DNA of 64,000 nt from Nonomuraea montanisoli (GTDB taxonomy: Bacteria > Actinomycetota > Actinomycetes > Streptosporangiales > Streptosporangiaceae). Both the position numbers and the translations under genes were made by a program. A model generated the notes under the pieces. That model was not told the DNA's origin, did no database searches, and saw only the letters and a list, made by a program, of their open reading frames with translations. Numbering within the stretch: position 1 is the stretch's first letter; the number at the start of each line of letters is the position of its first letter. Location: the NCBI RefSeq assembly GCF_013363975.1, contig NZ_JABWGN010000015.1:124001-188000 (forward strand), read 5' to 3'. Positions 33,065-41,074 of the stretch are shown one piece after another.

Positions 33065-34921
33065 ATGGCCGAAGCTCCACCGTTTCCGCGTACAGCACCC
33101 CTCGCCTCCGAGCCCCTGACGGAGGGCTCCGCCGCCCCGCCCCCGCTGCGGCCCGCCGGCTGGCTGCCGGCGCTGGCCGTGGCCGGCTGCGCCGGGGCGG
33201 TCCTCGGGTATCACGGCGTCGCCTTCGCCGACCTGGCGGTCTTCACCGTCTACGTCGGGCTCGGCCTCACCCTGCCCGGCGTGCTCTGGGTGCGCGTGCT
33301 CTACCGCCGCCCGCACACCCTGCCCGAAGAGCTGGCCCTGGGCCTGGCGCTCGGCTACGCGGCCGAGGTCCTCTGCTACCTGCCCGCCCGCGCGATGGGG
33401 ATGCCGCTGCTCGTGGCCGCCTGGCCGATGGGCACGTACGCGCTGTTCGCCGCCGTGCCGCGGCTGCGCGCCCACTGCCGGCGTACGCGCCGGGCCCGGG
33501 CCCCGCTGTGGTGGTCGTGGTGCCTCGCGCTGGGCGTCGTCTGCCTGACCCTGTGGATCGGGGCCGGCTACTTCCCCGTCCACCCGGTCGGCATGCCGCC
33601 GGCCGCCGCCCTGCCGCACCTCGACATGGTGGCCCGGCTCATGAGCGACGGGCCGGACGGCGGGCCGTTCGGCCATGACTGGTTCGTCCACGCCCACCTC
33701 GCCGCCGCGAGCTGGATCACCGGCGTCGCGCCGTCCGTGCTGCTCTTCCGGCTGGCCGCGCTGCCCATGCTGGCGGCGCTCGTCGTGCTGCTCGCCATGG
33801 CGGGCCGCCGCTTCACCGGCTCGCGCCGCCAGGCGCTGACCGCCCTGGCCGCCGCGGTGTTCGTGGCGGCGCCCGTCCTGTACACGGGGACCGCGGCCGG
33901 CGTCCTCGCCTGGACCTCGCCGCACGAGTGGGCCGCGCCCGCGCGGACCTTCGGCGCGCTGCTGTTCGCGCCGCTCGTGGTGCTGCTGCTCGACCTGTTC
34001 GGAGACCGGCCGCCGGGGCGCGGCGCGTGGCTGGTCTTCGCCGTGCTGCTGGCGGCGCTGGCCGGCGCCAAGGCCGTGTACGTGCCCCTGCTGGCCGTCG
34101 GGCTGCTGGCCGTGGTGGTGGTCGAGACGGTCAAGTGGCTGTCGCCGCCCCGCCGCGCCGTCGCCGCGCTCGGGCTGACGGCGTGCGCGCTCGCGGCGCA
34201 GGCGGCGCTGCTCGGGGACGTCTGGCAGGGGACGGCCGTCCAGCCGCTGGAGTTCGCGCGGGCGTCGTGGGCCGGGCTGACCGGCGCGGCGGACACGGCC
34301 GAGGCGCCGATGTCGTCGCTGGCCGGCGTCACCGCGCTGGGCCTGCTGTGCGGGGCGATCACCTGGAGCGGCGTGCTCGGGCTGGTGCGGCGGCCCCGGC
34401 TGCTCGGCCGCCCGCCGGTCGTGCTGGCGCTCGGCATGGGCGCGGCCGGGCTCGGCGCCGCGCTGCTGCTCGGCGACCCGTACCTCGCCCAGGGCGACTA
34501 CCTCCAGGCCGCCTGCCCGTACCTCGCGATGGCCGCGGTCCACGGGCTCGGCTGCGTGATCCGGAGGGCGCACGTCACGCTCACGGCGGGGGTGTGCGCG
34601 GCGCTGGCCGGCGTGGCGGCCGCCTGCGCGGTCCGCTGGGTCTTCGGCGTGCACGTGCCGCTGCGGCCGGGGGCGGGGGAGCTCGCCCTGTACCTGCCGT
34701 ACCTCACGCTGGCCGGCGTGGTGCTCGCGGTGGGGGCCCTGCTGGCGGCGGCCGGCCAGCCGCGGGCGCGCGTCCTCGCGCTGACGCTCCTCCTCGTGAC
34801 GGCGGCGGGCACGCCGGCCGCCTGGCTCGGCCGGGCGCTGCCGGTCGCGCCACCCGTCGCGACCGCCCCGGCGCAGCCGCCCGGTCCCGGGGAGGTGACC
34901 GGGCCCGTCGCCGGGACGTGA
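33065..34921 (+). CDS. Multi-pass membrane protein, GT-C-like (paralog 1, shortened)
   Basis: 618 residues and about 14 membrane helices, starting MAEAPPFPRT. It is a paralog of the proteins at 55039 and 60382 (shared WFVHAHLAAASWITGV, FRLAALPMLAALVVLL, GAKAVYVPLLAVGLLAVV and VTAAGTPAAW). It differs in two ways: the loop that in the others reads DxPFHL...PPxxPxVAGEPLxYHW is shortened and lacks the acidic motif, and the C-terminal extracytoplasmic domain of about 180 residues is absent. It therefore looks like a degenerate or regulatory member. It probably works in surface glycan transfer with lipid-linked substrates, by inference from fold and locus. Confidence 0.82.
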   Translation: MAEAPPFPRTAPLASEPLTEGSAAPPPLRPAGWLPALAVAGCAGAVLGYHGVAFADLAVFTVYVGLGLTLPGVLWVRVLYRRPHTLPEELALGLALGYAAEVLCYLPARAMGMPLLVAAWPMGTYALFAAVPRLRAHCRRTRRARAPLWWSWCLALGVVCLTLWIGAGYFPVHPVGMPPAAALPHLDMVARLMSDGPDGGPFGHDWFVHAHLAAASWITGVAPSVLLFRLAALPMLAALVVLLAMAGRRFTGSRRQALTALAAAVFVAAPVLYTGTAAGVLAWTSPHEWAAPARTFGALLFAPLVVLLLDLFGDRPPGRGAWLVFAVLLAALAGAKAVYVPLLAVGLLAVVVVETVKWLSPPRRAVAALGLTACALAAQAALLGDVWQGTAVQPLEFARASWAGLTGAADTAEAPMSSLAGVTALGLLCGAITWSGVLGLVRRPRLLGRPPVVLALGMGAAGLGAALLLGDPYLAQGDYLQAACPYLAMAAVHGLGCVIRRAHVTLTAGVCAALAGVAAACAVRWVFGVHVPLRPGAGELALYLPYLTLAGVVLAVGALLAAAGQPRARVLALTLLLVTAAGTPAAWLGRALPVAPPVATAPAQPPGPGEVTGPVAGT

Positions 34922-34936
34922 GGCCCCGGACATGAC

Positions 34937-34969
34937 GAAGGCCCTCCGGCCACCGGCCGGAGGGCCTTC
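34937..34969. terminator. Bidirectional terminator
   Basis: Perfect 15-bp stem GAAGGCCCTCCGGCC / GGCCGGAGGGCCTTC with an ACC loop between convergent genes; no T tract. Confidence 0.75.
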
Positions 34970-34979
34970 GCGCGTCACG

Positions 34980-36239
34980 TCACAGCACCTCGACGTTGGG
35001 GCCGCGGCAGCGGTTGCGGGTGTCGAAGACGTACGGGCTGACCTCCTGCACCAGCTCGAAGTCGAACTGGTCGTGGTCGGTGAGCACCAGGACCGCGTCG
35101 GCCTCGGCCAGCTCCTGGCGCGTCGCCTCGACGATCTCGATGCCCGCGGGCAACCGGCAGTCCGTCACGTGCGGGTCGGCGGCCCGTACCCGGGCGCCCA
35201 GCTTGTGCAGCGACTTGACCACGTCGATGGCCGGGGACTCGCGGCAGTCGCCGGCGTTCTTCTTGTACGCGAGCCCGAGCACGACCACCCGGCTGCCGTT
35301 GAGCGCCTTGCCGCGCTGGTTGAGCGCCAGCATGAGCCGGTGGACGACCCGGTCGGGCATGTGGTCGTTGATGTCGTTGGCCAGCTCCACGAACCGGAAG
35401 TTGTGCCCGAGGCTGCTCTTGACCTTCCACGACAGGTACGACGGGTCGATCGGCAGGCAGTGGCCGCCGACGCCCGGGCCCGGCGTGAAGCGCATGTAGC
35501 CGAACGGCTTGGTCGAGGCGGCGTCGATGGCCTCCCAGACGTCGATGCCGAGCTGCTCGGCGAAGATCGCCAGCTCGTTGACCAGCGCGATGTTGACGTG
35601 CCGGAACGTGTTCTCCAGCAGCTTGCACAGCTCGGCGACCTGGAGCGAGGACACCGGCACGACCCGGTCCACGACCCGCTGGTAGAAGCTCTGGATCCGC
35701 TTCAGCGAGGCCGCGTCGATGCCCGAGACGACCTTGGGCGTGTTCTCCAGCCGCCACACGGCGTTGCCCGGGTCGATCCGCTCGGGGCTGTAGCCCAGCA
35801 GGAAGTCCTCGGGGGCGCGCAGCCCGGAGCCCTCCTCCAGGATCGGCAGGAGGTACTCCTCCGTGGTGCCGGGATAGGTGGTCGACTCCAGGACCACCGT
35901 GGCGCCCGGCCGTACCAGCGGGGCGATGGAGCGGCCGGCCGACGCGATGTGGCAGAGGTCGGGGGCGCCCTCCGACAGCGGGGTCGGCACCGTGATCACG
36001 CACACGTCGAAGCCCTCGGCGTCGGCGTAGTCGGTGCCGGCGAGGTAGCGGCCGCAGCGCAGCGCGGCGGCCACCTGCTCGTCGCTGATGTCCTCGACGA
36101 ACGACTCGCCGGCGTTGAGCCGCTTGACGCGCCACTCGTCGACGTCGATCCCCACGACGTCGAAGCCGGCCTCGACCGCCCGCATCGCCAGCGGCAGGCC
36201 GACGTATCCCTGGCCGACGACTACGAGTTTCTCTCCCAT
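34980..36239 (-). CDS. Nucleotide-sugar dehydrogenase (UDP-ManNAc/GlcNAc dehydrogenase type)
   Basis: 419 residues. NAD Rossmann motif VVVGQGYVGLPLA, STTYPGTTEEYLLP, LLENTFRHVNIALVNELA and the catalytic Cys in GPGVGGHCLPIDPSYLSWK. The WecC-like form of these motifs favours an N-acetylated hexosamine substrate over UDP-glucose. It makes a UDP-uronic acid for glycan synthesis in the cytoplasm. The ATG has GGGGG upstream and a 35-bp hairpin (36265-36299) in the leader. It is separate from the second dehydrogenase at 48222, with which it shares only family-level likeness. Confidence 0.9.
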   Translation of the reverse strand: MGEKLVVVGQGYVGLPLAMRAVEAGFDVVGIDVDEWRVKRLNAGESFVEDISDEQVAAALRCGRYLAGTDYADAEGFDVCVITVPTPLSEGAPDLCHIASAGRSIAPLVRPGATVVLESTTYPGTTEEYLLPILEEGSGLRAPEDFLLGYSPERIDPGNAVWRLENTPKVVSGIDAASLKRIQSFYQRVVDRVVPVSSLQVAELCKLLENTFRHVNIALVNELAIFAEQLGIDVWEAIDAASTKPFGYMRFTPGPGVGGHCLPIDPSYLSWKVKSSLGHNFRFVELANDINDHMPDRVVHRLMLALNQRGKALNGSRVVVLGLAYKKNAGDCRESPAIDVVKSLHKLGARVRAADPHVTDCRLPAGIEIVEATRQELAEADAVLVLTDHDQFDFELVQEVSPYVFDTRNRCRGPNVEVL

Positions 36240-36264
36240 GTCTGGACCCCCGTCACTTCGAGAT

Positions 36265-36299
36265 GAGATATCACCTGACTGTAGGAGTCAGGTGATCTC
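36265..36299. promoter_or_regulatory. Hairpin/operator between divergent genes
   Basis: Arms GAGATATCACCTGACT and AGTCAGGTGATCTC (two-base bulge), loop GTAGG. It lies in the leader of the dehydrogenase gene and about 155 bp ahead of the DUF3494 gene. It could be an attenuator or a protein site. Confidence 0.5.
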
Positions 36300-36385
36300 G
36301 CACCGCCGATTCGGCGCGGGGCCCGGCGTGTCGCCGGCGGGCCGGCCGGCGGGCGGGCGGCGAAGGTCGCACCACAGGCAAGGAC

Positions 36386-36444
36386 TGGCAAGAAGATCAC
36401 CCAGGCGGGATGTACGCGCCGGTCGTTGGTGATCTCCTCGCCAC
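36386..36444 (+). promoter_or_regulatory. Conserved upstream element, copy B
   Basis: Left box TGGCAAGAAGATCACC (36386-36401) and right box GGTGATCTCCTCGCCA (36428-36443). Here the boxes form a 16-bp inverted repeat with two mismatches and a 26-nt loop. GGCAA starts 68 nt and TCGCC 17 nt before ATG 36455, as in copies A and D. A second GGCAAG lies ten bases upstream of the left box. Confidence 0.65.
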
Positions 36445-36454
36445 ACTTGCGGGC

Positions 36455-37510
36455 ATGGCCAATCTTTCGCCGCGTTCATGGCTGTCCGTCGGGTTGACCG
36501 GCGTACTGGCCATGGGCCTGCTCACCGCCTCCACCTGGAGCGCGGACGCCCGCCAGGAGCCGATCGACCTCGGCGACGGGTTCGGCGTCGCGGTGCTGGC
36601 GGCCCTCGCCGTCAACAACGAGGAGCTGACGCGCATCACCGGTGACGTCGCGGTCAGCCCGGGAGGCGTCGTGACCGGCTTCCCGCCGGGTGTGGTGCTG
36701 GGCCGGATCTACCGGGGCAACGGGCAGGCGGCCCAGATCCGCGGGGACGTGCGGTCCGCCTACCAGGAGGCGCAGGGGCGGGCGGCCAACGGCGTCATCC
36801 CCGCGCAGCTCGGCGGCCGGACCCTGGGGCCCGGCGTGTACTCCAGCAGGAGCGGGGCCTTCGTGATCGACGGGACCCTCAAGCTGGACGCCAAGGGCGA
36901 CCCCGACGCGGTCTTCATCTTCCAGACCGACACGACGCTGAACACCGCCGAGGTCAGCAACATCGACGTCCTCAACGGCGCCCAGGAGGACAACATCATC
37001 TGGGCCGTCGGCAACACGGCCAGCCTGGGGACGCTGTCCACCTTCCGCGGCAACATCCTCGCCCGCAACGGGGTCGTCGTGGACGAGGGCGTGCAGATGG
37101 TCGGGCGCGCGATGTCGCTCGACACGTCCGTCAGCATCGCGGGCACCGGGGCGACCCCGAGGACCCTCATCTCGGTGCCGAACCGACCGCCGACGTCCAC
37201 GGCCCTCGGCTCGTCGCCGAACCCGTCCCGCCTGCGCGAGCCGGTCACCTTCACGGCCGTCGTCGACGGCGACGTCAACGGGGTCAAGCCCGGCGGCGAG
37301 GTGATCTTCAAGGACGGCGCCACGGTGATCGGCTCCGCCCTGCTGGACGACGCGGGCATCGCCCGGTTCACCACCGACGAGCTCACCAGGGGCGTGCACC
37401 TGATGAGCGCCGTCTACCTGGACGAGGGCAGCGCCGTCAACGAGGCCTGGGTCTACTGGCAGCCCAGCCAATCCCCCGTCATCGAGCACCAGGTGCTCAA
37501 CCGCCGATAG
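36455..37510 (+). CDS. DUF3494 (ice-binding-like) secreted protein with Ig-like domain
   Basis: 351 residues from ATG 36455. The signal peptide (SWLSVGLTGVLAMGLLTAST) is followed by a DUF3494 right-handed beta-helix (about 45-245: VTGFPPGVVLG, NGVIPAQLGG, LGPGVYSS, FIFQTDTTLNTAEVSNIDVLNGA, FRGNILARN). A Big_3-type Ig domain (about 255-335) follows. DUF3494 includes ice-binding adhesins, but in soil actinobacteria it more likely serves as a surface scaffold. There is no membrane anchor or sortase motif. The collagen-like gene follows 27 bp later. It carries the element shared with the membrane paralogs. Confidence 0.85.
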   Translation: MANLSPRSWLSVGLTGVLAMGLLTASTWSADARQEPIDLGDGFGVAVLAALAVNNEELTRITGDVAVSPGGVVTGFPPGVVLGRIYRGNGQAAQIRGDVRSAYQEAQGRAANGVIPAQLGGRTLGPGVYSSRSGAFVIDGTLKLDAKGDPDAVFIFQTDTTLNTAEVSNIDVLNGAQEDNIIWAVGNTASLGTLSTFRGNILARNGVVVDEGVQMVGRAMSLDTSVSIAGTGATPRTLISVPNRPPTSTALGSSPNPSRLREPVTFTAVVDGDVNGVKPGGEVIFKDGATVIGSALLDDAGIARFTTDELTRGVHLMSAVYLDEGSAVNEAWVYWQPSQSPVIEHQVLNRR

Positions 37511-37537
37511 GACCTGACCGACACAGGGGGACGTGCA

Positions 37538-38332
37538 GTGTTTCGTGGGATGAGAACGCCGGCGCTGGTGCTGACGATGGCCTGCGCCGCCTGGGGGCTG
37601 GCCGGCGTGGACGCGGCCCCGGCGGGCGCGCGGACGGCGACCGGCCCGGGCGCCGGTGCGGGGGCCTCGACCGGTGTGGCGGGGACCCCGGCCGGTGTGG
37701 CGGGGGCCGCGCTCGGCGGGCCGCTGCTCGGGAAGGGCCGCGCCGCCGAGCGCGGGCGCTGCCGCAGGCACCACTGCGGGTGCCGGCGCGCGTGGTGCGG
37801 CCGGGCGTGGCCGGGGCCGCCCGGACCGCCGGGACCGCGCGGGCGCCGGGGCGTCCGCGGTCCGCAGGGCGTGGCGGGGCAGGAGGGCGCGCCCGGCAAG
37901 GACGGCGCGGCCGGGCCGCAGGGGCCGCAGGGATCGCGCGGCCCTCAGGGGCCCGCGGGTCCGCGGGGCCCGGTGGGCCCGGCCGGCGGCGACGGCCCGA
38001 GCATCGACACGACGCTCGTCTCGCTCACGTTCCCGCCGTTCGACACCAACTTCGCGGGGTACGCCCGGGGCGGCGGCACCTGGATCCACGACCCCCGCAG
38101 CGACGCGCCGTGGCACAGTCTGAGCCAGGTCGACAACTACCCGGACGACGTGGTCGGGGTCTCGGTGACCGAGGCCGTGCCGCTCGACGCCCTGCTGGTC
38201 ACCGTGGTCACCGCGGACGGCCGGCTGGCCGAGACGACCTGCCGGTTCACCGAGGGCACGCCGCCGCCCGCCGGACCGGCCTGGGGGACCACCTTCTGCG
38301 ACGACTTCCGCCCGATCACCCCGCCCGCCTGA
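37538..38332 (+). CDS. Secreted collagen-like protein
   Basis: 264 residues from GTG 37538 with AGGGGG upstream. A signal peptide (about 1-27) is followed by a Gly/Ala-rich stretch, a basic Cys/His-rich patch (RCRRHHCGCRRAWCGR), then about twenty Gly-X-Y triplets (GPPGPPGPRGRRGVRGPQG and onward, roughly residues 92-152). A globular C-terminal domain with Cys pairs (about 155-264) ends the protein. Triplets should form a triple helix, and the C-terminal domain may trimerise. It is probably extracellular matrix, co-expressed with the DUF3494 gene. I do not recognise the C-domain. Confidence 0.82.
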   Translation: MFRGMRTPALVLTMACAAWGLAGVDAAPAGARTATGPGAGAGASTGVAGTPAGVAGAALGGPLLGKGRAAERGRCRRHHCGCRRAWCGRAWPGPPGPPGPRGRRGVRGPQGVAGQEGAPGKDGAAGPQGPQGSRGPQGPAGPRGPVGPAGGDGPSIDTTLVSLTFPPFDTNFAGYARGGGTWIHDPRSDAPWHSLSQVDNYPDDVVGVSVTEAVPLDALLVTVVTADGRLAETTCRFTEGTPPPAGPAWGTTFCDDFRPITPPA

Positions 38333-38360
38333 CCGCGCCCGGTGTGCGGGGAACCCGCCC

Positions 38361-38422
38361 GGCCGCGACCACGGTCCGGCCGCGACCACGGTCCGGCCGC
38401 GCCGCGGTCCGGCCGCGGCCGG
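38361..38422. repeat. 17-bp tandem repeat
   Basis: GGCCGCGACCACGGTCC twice exactly, then a 16-bp variant and a partial copy, between the collagen-like and aminotransferase genes. Confidence 0.8.
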
Positions 38423-38510
38423 TCGGGCGGGGGTAAGGCTTGCGCAACGGGTGCGTCACGCGGGGTGGCGCGCCGCCCGCCCGCGGGCCGCGCCGGGTTT
38501 CACTGCGGCT

Positions 38511-39680
38511 GTGAGCACCACCGCGGTGAGAACCGTTCCCTTCAACCGGCCGTATCTGAGCGAGCGCGAGCTCGACTACGTCGCGGAGGCCGTCCACAAC
38601 GGGCGGACCTGCGGCGACGGGCCGTTCACCCGCCGGGCGACCGCGCTGCTGCGCGAGCTGACCGGCGCCCGCCACGCACTGCTGACCACCTCCTGCACCC
38701 ATGCCCTGGAGATGTCGGCGCTCCTGCTCGACCTGCGGCCCGGCGACGAGGTGATCGTGCCGTCGTTCACCTTCATGTCCACGGCCAACGCCTACGCGCT
38801 GCGCGGCGCCGTGCCGGTGTTCGCCGACTGCCGGCCCGACACGCTGAACCTCGACGAACGCCTCGTCGAGGAGGCCGTCACCGAGCGGACCCGGGCCATC
38901 GTCGTCGTCCACTACGCGGGCGTCGCCTGCGCGATGGAGGAGCTCGGCAAGCTCGCCGACCGGTACGGCCTCGCGCTCGTCGAGGACAACGCGCACGGCC
39001 TGGGCGGCTCCTACCAGGGGCGGCCGCTCGGGTCGTTCGGCGACATGGCCGCGCAGAGCTTCCACGAGACCAAGAACGTCCAGTGCGGCGAGGGCGGTGC
39101 GCTGCTCGTCAACGACGACGAGCTGGCCGCGCGGGCCGAGATCGTCCGCGAGAAGGGCACCGACCGCGGCCGGTTCTTCCGCGGCCAGGTCGACAAGTAC
39201 CGCTGGGTCGACATCGGCTCCAGCTACCTGCCGTCCGACCTGCTGGCAGCCCAGCTCACCGGGCAGTTCGAAGCGTTCGGCGAGATCCAGCGCCGGCGCA
39301 CGGAGACGTGGCGGGCCTACCACGAGGGCCTGGCCGGCTGGGCGGCGGCCAACGGGGTCGGCCGGCCGACCGTGCCGGACGGCTGCGAGCACCCGGCCCA
39401 CCTCTACTACCTGATGCTCCCCGACCTGGACAGCCGCCAGGCGTTCATCGCCCACCTCGCCGCGCGGGGCGTGCAGGCGCCGTTCCACTACCAGCCGCTG
39501 CACGACGCGCCCGCCGGCATCCGGTACGGGCGGCCGGCGCCGGGCGGCTGCCCGGTCACCGAGCAGGCGGCCGACCGGCTCGTGCGGCTGCCGCTGCACG
39601 CCGGCCTCGGCGAGGAGGACGTGGCGTACGTCATCGACGCCGTCCGGGAATTCGCCGTCCGGGAAGGCGAGGTGCGCTGA
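38511..39680 (+). CDS. DegT/DnrJ/EryC1 aminotransferase (WecE/RffA-like)
   Basis: 389 residues from GTG 38511. PLP sugar aminotransferase: NRPYLSERELDYV, TTSCTHALEMSALLLDL, PSFTFMSTANAYALRGAVPVF, VEDNAHGLGGSYQG and the Schiff-base Lys in SFHETKNVQCGEGG. The FHETKN form matches dTDP-4-amino-4,6-dideoxygalactose transaminase. It should aminate a dTDP-4-keto-6-deoxyhexose. The acetyltransferase gene overlaps its stop (TGATG), and the GtrA gene overlaps that, giving a tight three-gene unit. A CGCAA at 68 nt before the start may be a partial copy of the shared upstream element. Confidence 0.9.
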   Translation: MSTTAVRTVPFNRPYLSERELDYVAEAVHNGRTCGDGPFTRRATALLRELTGARHALLTTSCTHALEMSALLLDLRPGDEVIVPSFTFMSTANAYALRGAVPVFADCRPDTLNLDERLVEEAVTERTRAIVVVHYAGVACAMEELGKLADRYGLALVEDNAHGLGGSYQGRPLGSFGDMAAQSFHETKNVQCGEGGALLVNDDELAARAEIVREKGTDRGRFFRGQVDKYRWVDIGSSYLPSDLLAAQLTGQFEAFGEIQRRRTETWRAYHEGLAGWAAANGVGRPTVPDGCEHPAHLYYLMLPDLDSRQAFIAHLAARGVQAPFHYQPLHDAPAGIRYGRPAPGGCPVTEQAADRLVRLPLHAGLGEEDVAYVIDAVREFAVREGEVR

Positions 39681-40471
39681 TGGCCTGGCAGGACGTGATC
39701 GAGGCACGGGCCGTCCGGGCGGTGCCCTCGCCGCTGGAGTCGGCCCGCTTCGGCCGCCCGGTGGAGCGCCTGACCGTCGGCGCCGGATCGGAGGAGGAGC
39801 CGGCCACGGAGGACACGGTCGACGGGGTCCGCGAGGCTGTCCTGGGGTCGGCGGCCGACGTGATCGTGCTGCGGTACCCGGCCGAGCGCGTCGGCTGGTT
39901 CGCCGGGCTGACCGGCCTCGGCCGGACCGCGATCTTCGCCGACTGCCTGGTGTACTGGAGCCTGCGCGCGGGCCGGGGCCGCCCGCCCGCGCCGTCGCCC
40001 GGCCTGCGGACTGGCCCGCTCCGCGACCCGGCCGCCGTCGCCGCGCTGGTCGCCGACATCTTCGCCGCGTACGGCAACCACTACCTGGCCGACCCGCTCC
40101 TCGACCCGGCCGCCGCGCTGGCGGGCTACCAGGAGTGGGCGGCGCGCTCCGCCGCCGAGGGGAGCTGCGTGGCGCTCGACGACGGCGCGCGGACGCTGGG
40201 GATCGCCACGCTGGAGGACGGCGGCCCCCGCACCGAGATCCTGCTCGCCGGCGTGGTCTCCGCCGCCCGGGGGCGCGGCCTGTACGCCCACCTGCTCAAG
40301 GCCGTCGAGGACCAGGCGCTGGCCCGCGGCGGGAGCGAGGTCGTCATCTCCACCCAGAGCCACAACACGCGGGTGCAGCGGGCCTGGGCCAGGTACGGGT
40401 TCGTCCCGGTGCAGGCACACGTCACCGTCCACCTGGTGCGGCCGGAGCTGCTGCGCCCGGCGGGCGCGTGA
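39680..40471 (+). CDS. GNAT-type acetyltransferase (dTDP-aminosugar, WecD-like)
   Basis: 263 residues from ATG 39680, overlapping the aminotransferase stop. The C-terminal half is a GNAT domain: RTEILLAGVVSAARGRGLYAHLL (acetyl-CoA loop) and STQSHNTRVQRAWARYGFVPV. The N-terminal part is less conserved, as in WecD/RffC. Together with the upstream aminotransferase it would make an N-acetylated aminodeoxy sugar nucleotide such as dTDP-Fuc4NAc. The substrate is inferred from the neighbour, not from specific residues. Confidence 0.83.
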   Translation: MAWQDVIEARAVRAVPSPLESARFGRPVERLTVGAGSEEEPATEDTVDGVREAVLGSAADVIVLRYPAERVGWFAGLTGLGRTAIFADCLVYWSLRAGRGRPPAPSPGLRTGPLRDPAAVAALVADIFAAYGNHYLADPLLDPAAALAGYQEWAARSAAEGSCVALDDGARTLGIATLEDGGPRTEILLAGVVSAARGRGLYAHLLKAVEDQALARGGSEVVISTQSHNTRVQRAWARYGFVPVQAHVTVHLVRPELLRPAGA

Positions 40472-40995
40472 ACGCCCTGACCCGGCCGCCGGCCGTCCGC
40501 CAGGCGGCCCGGCCGGGGCTGGGGCACCGGCTGGCCTACCTGGCCGGGGGCGGCCTGACCGCGGTCATCTACTACGGCATCCTCGCCGCGGCCCTGGCCG
40601 CCACGGGGGGACGGGTGCCGTACCTGCTGCTGGTGGTGGCCAGCCACCTCGTCACCGTGGTGATCGTGTACCCGTGGTACCGGCTGGTCGTCTTCCCCGG
40701 CGCGGGACACGGCTGGGTGGCCGGATACCTGCGCTTCTACGCGGCCGGGCTGAGCATCCTGTCGGCCTCCCTCGTGGGGCTGCCGATCCTCGTCGAGCTG
40801 GCCGGGCTGCCCGTGCTGGCCGCCCAGGCGCTGATCATCACCCTGACCTTCTCGCTCAGCTACGTGCTGCACCGCGCCTGGACGTTCCGCCGGCGCGGAC
40901 CGTCGCGGCCGGGCGGGGAAAGGCCCGGCCGGGAAAGGCCCGGCAACCCGCCGCACAACCTTCGGCCAAAGCGCAGCGCGGCGAGGACCCGGTGA
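40468..40995 (+). CDS. GtrA-like membrane protein
   Basis: 175 residues from GTG 40468 (GTGA overlap). Four membrane helices of the GtrA type: RLAYLAGGGLTAVIYYGILAA (cited in part), LLLVVASHLVTVVIVYPWYR, a third around GLSILSASLVGLPIL, and the last with LSYVLHRAWTFRR. GtrA proteins flip polyprenyl-phosphate-linked sugars across the membrane and work with a GT2 enzyme; a matching GT2 lies at 49803. A basic, Pro-rich tail follows the last helix. Confidence 0.88.
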   Translation: MNALTRPPAVRQAARPGLGHRLAYLAGGGLTAVIYYGILAAALAATGGRVPYLLLVVASHLVTVVIVYPWYRLVVFPGAGHGWVAGYLRFYAAGLSILSASLVGLPILVELAGLPVLAAQALIITLTFSLSYVLHRAWTFRRRGPSRPGGERPGRERPGNPPHNLRPKRSAARTR

Positions 40996-41074
40996 TCCCG
41001 GCCGTTCGTAGCTTCGGGACCGACATGGTCGATCACCACGGGCCACGCGCTCGTCGCGAAAGGACTCCACGGCG

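Noticed and set aside
41007..41074. Element copy upstream of the thymidylyltransferase
   Set aside because: No GGCAA-type box at 65-70 nt before the ATG.
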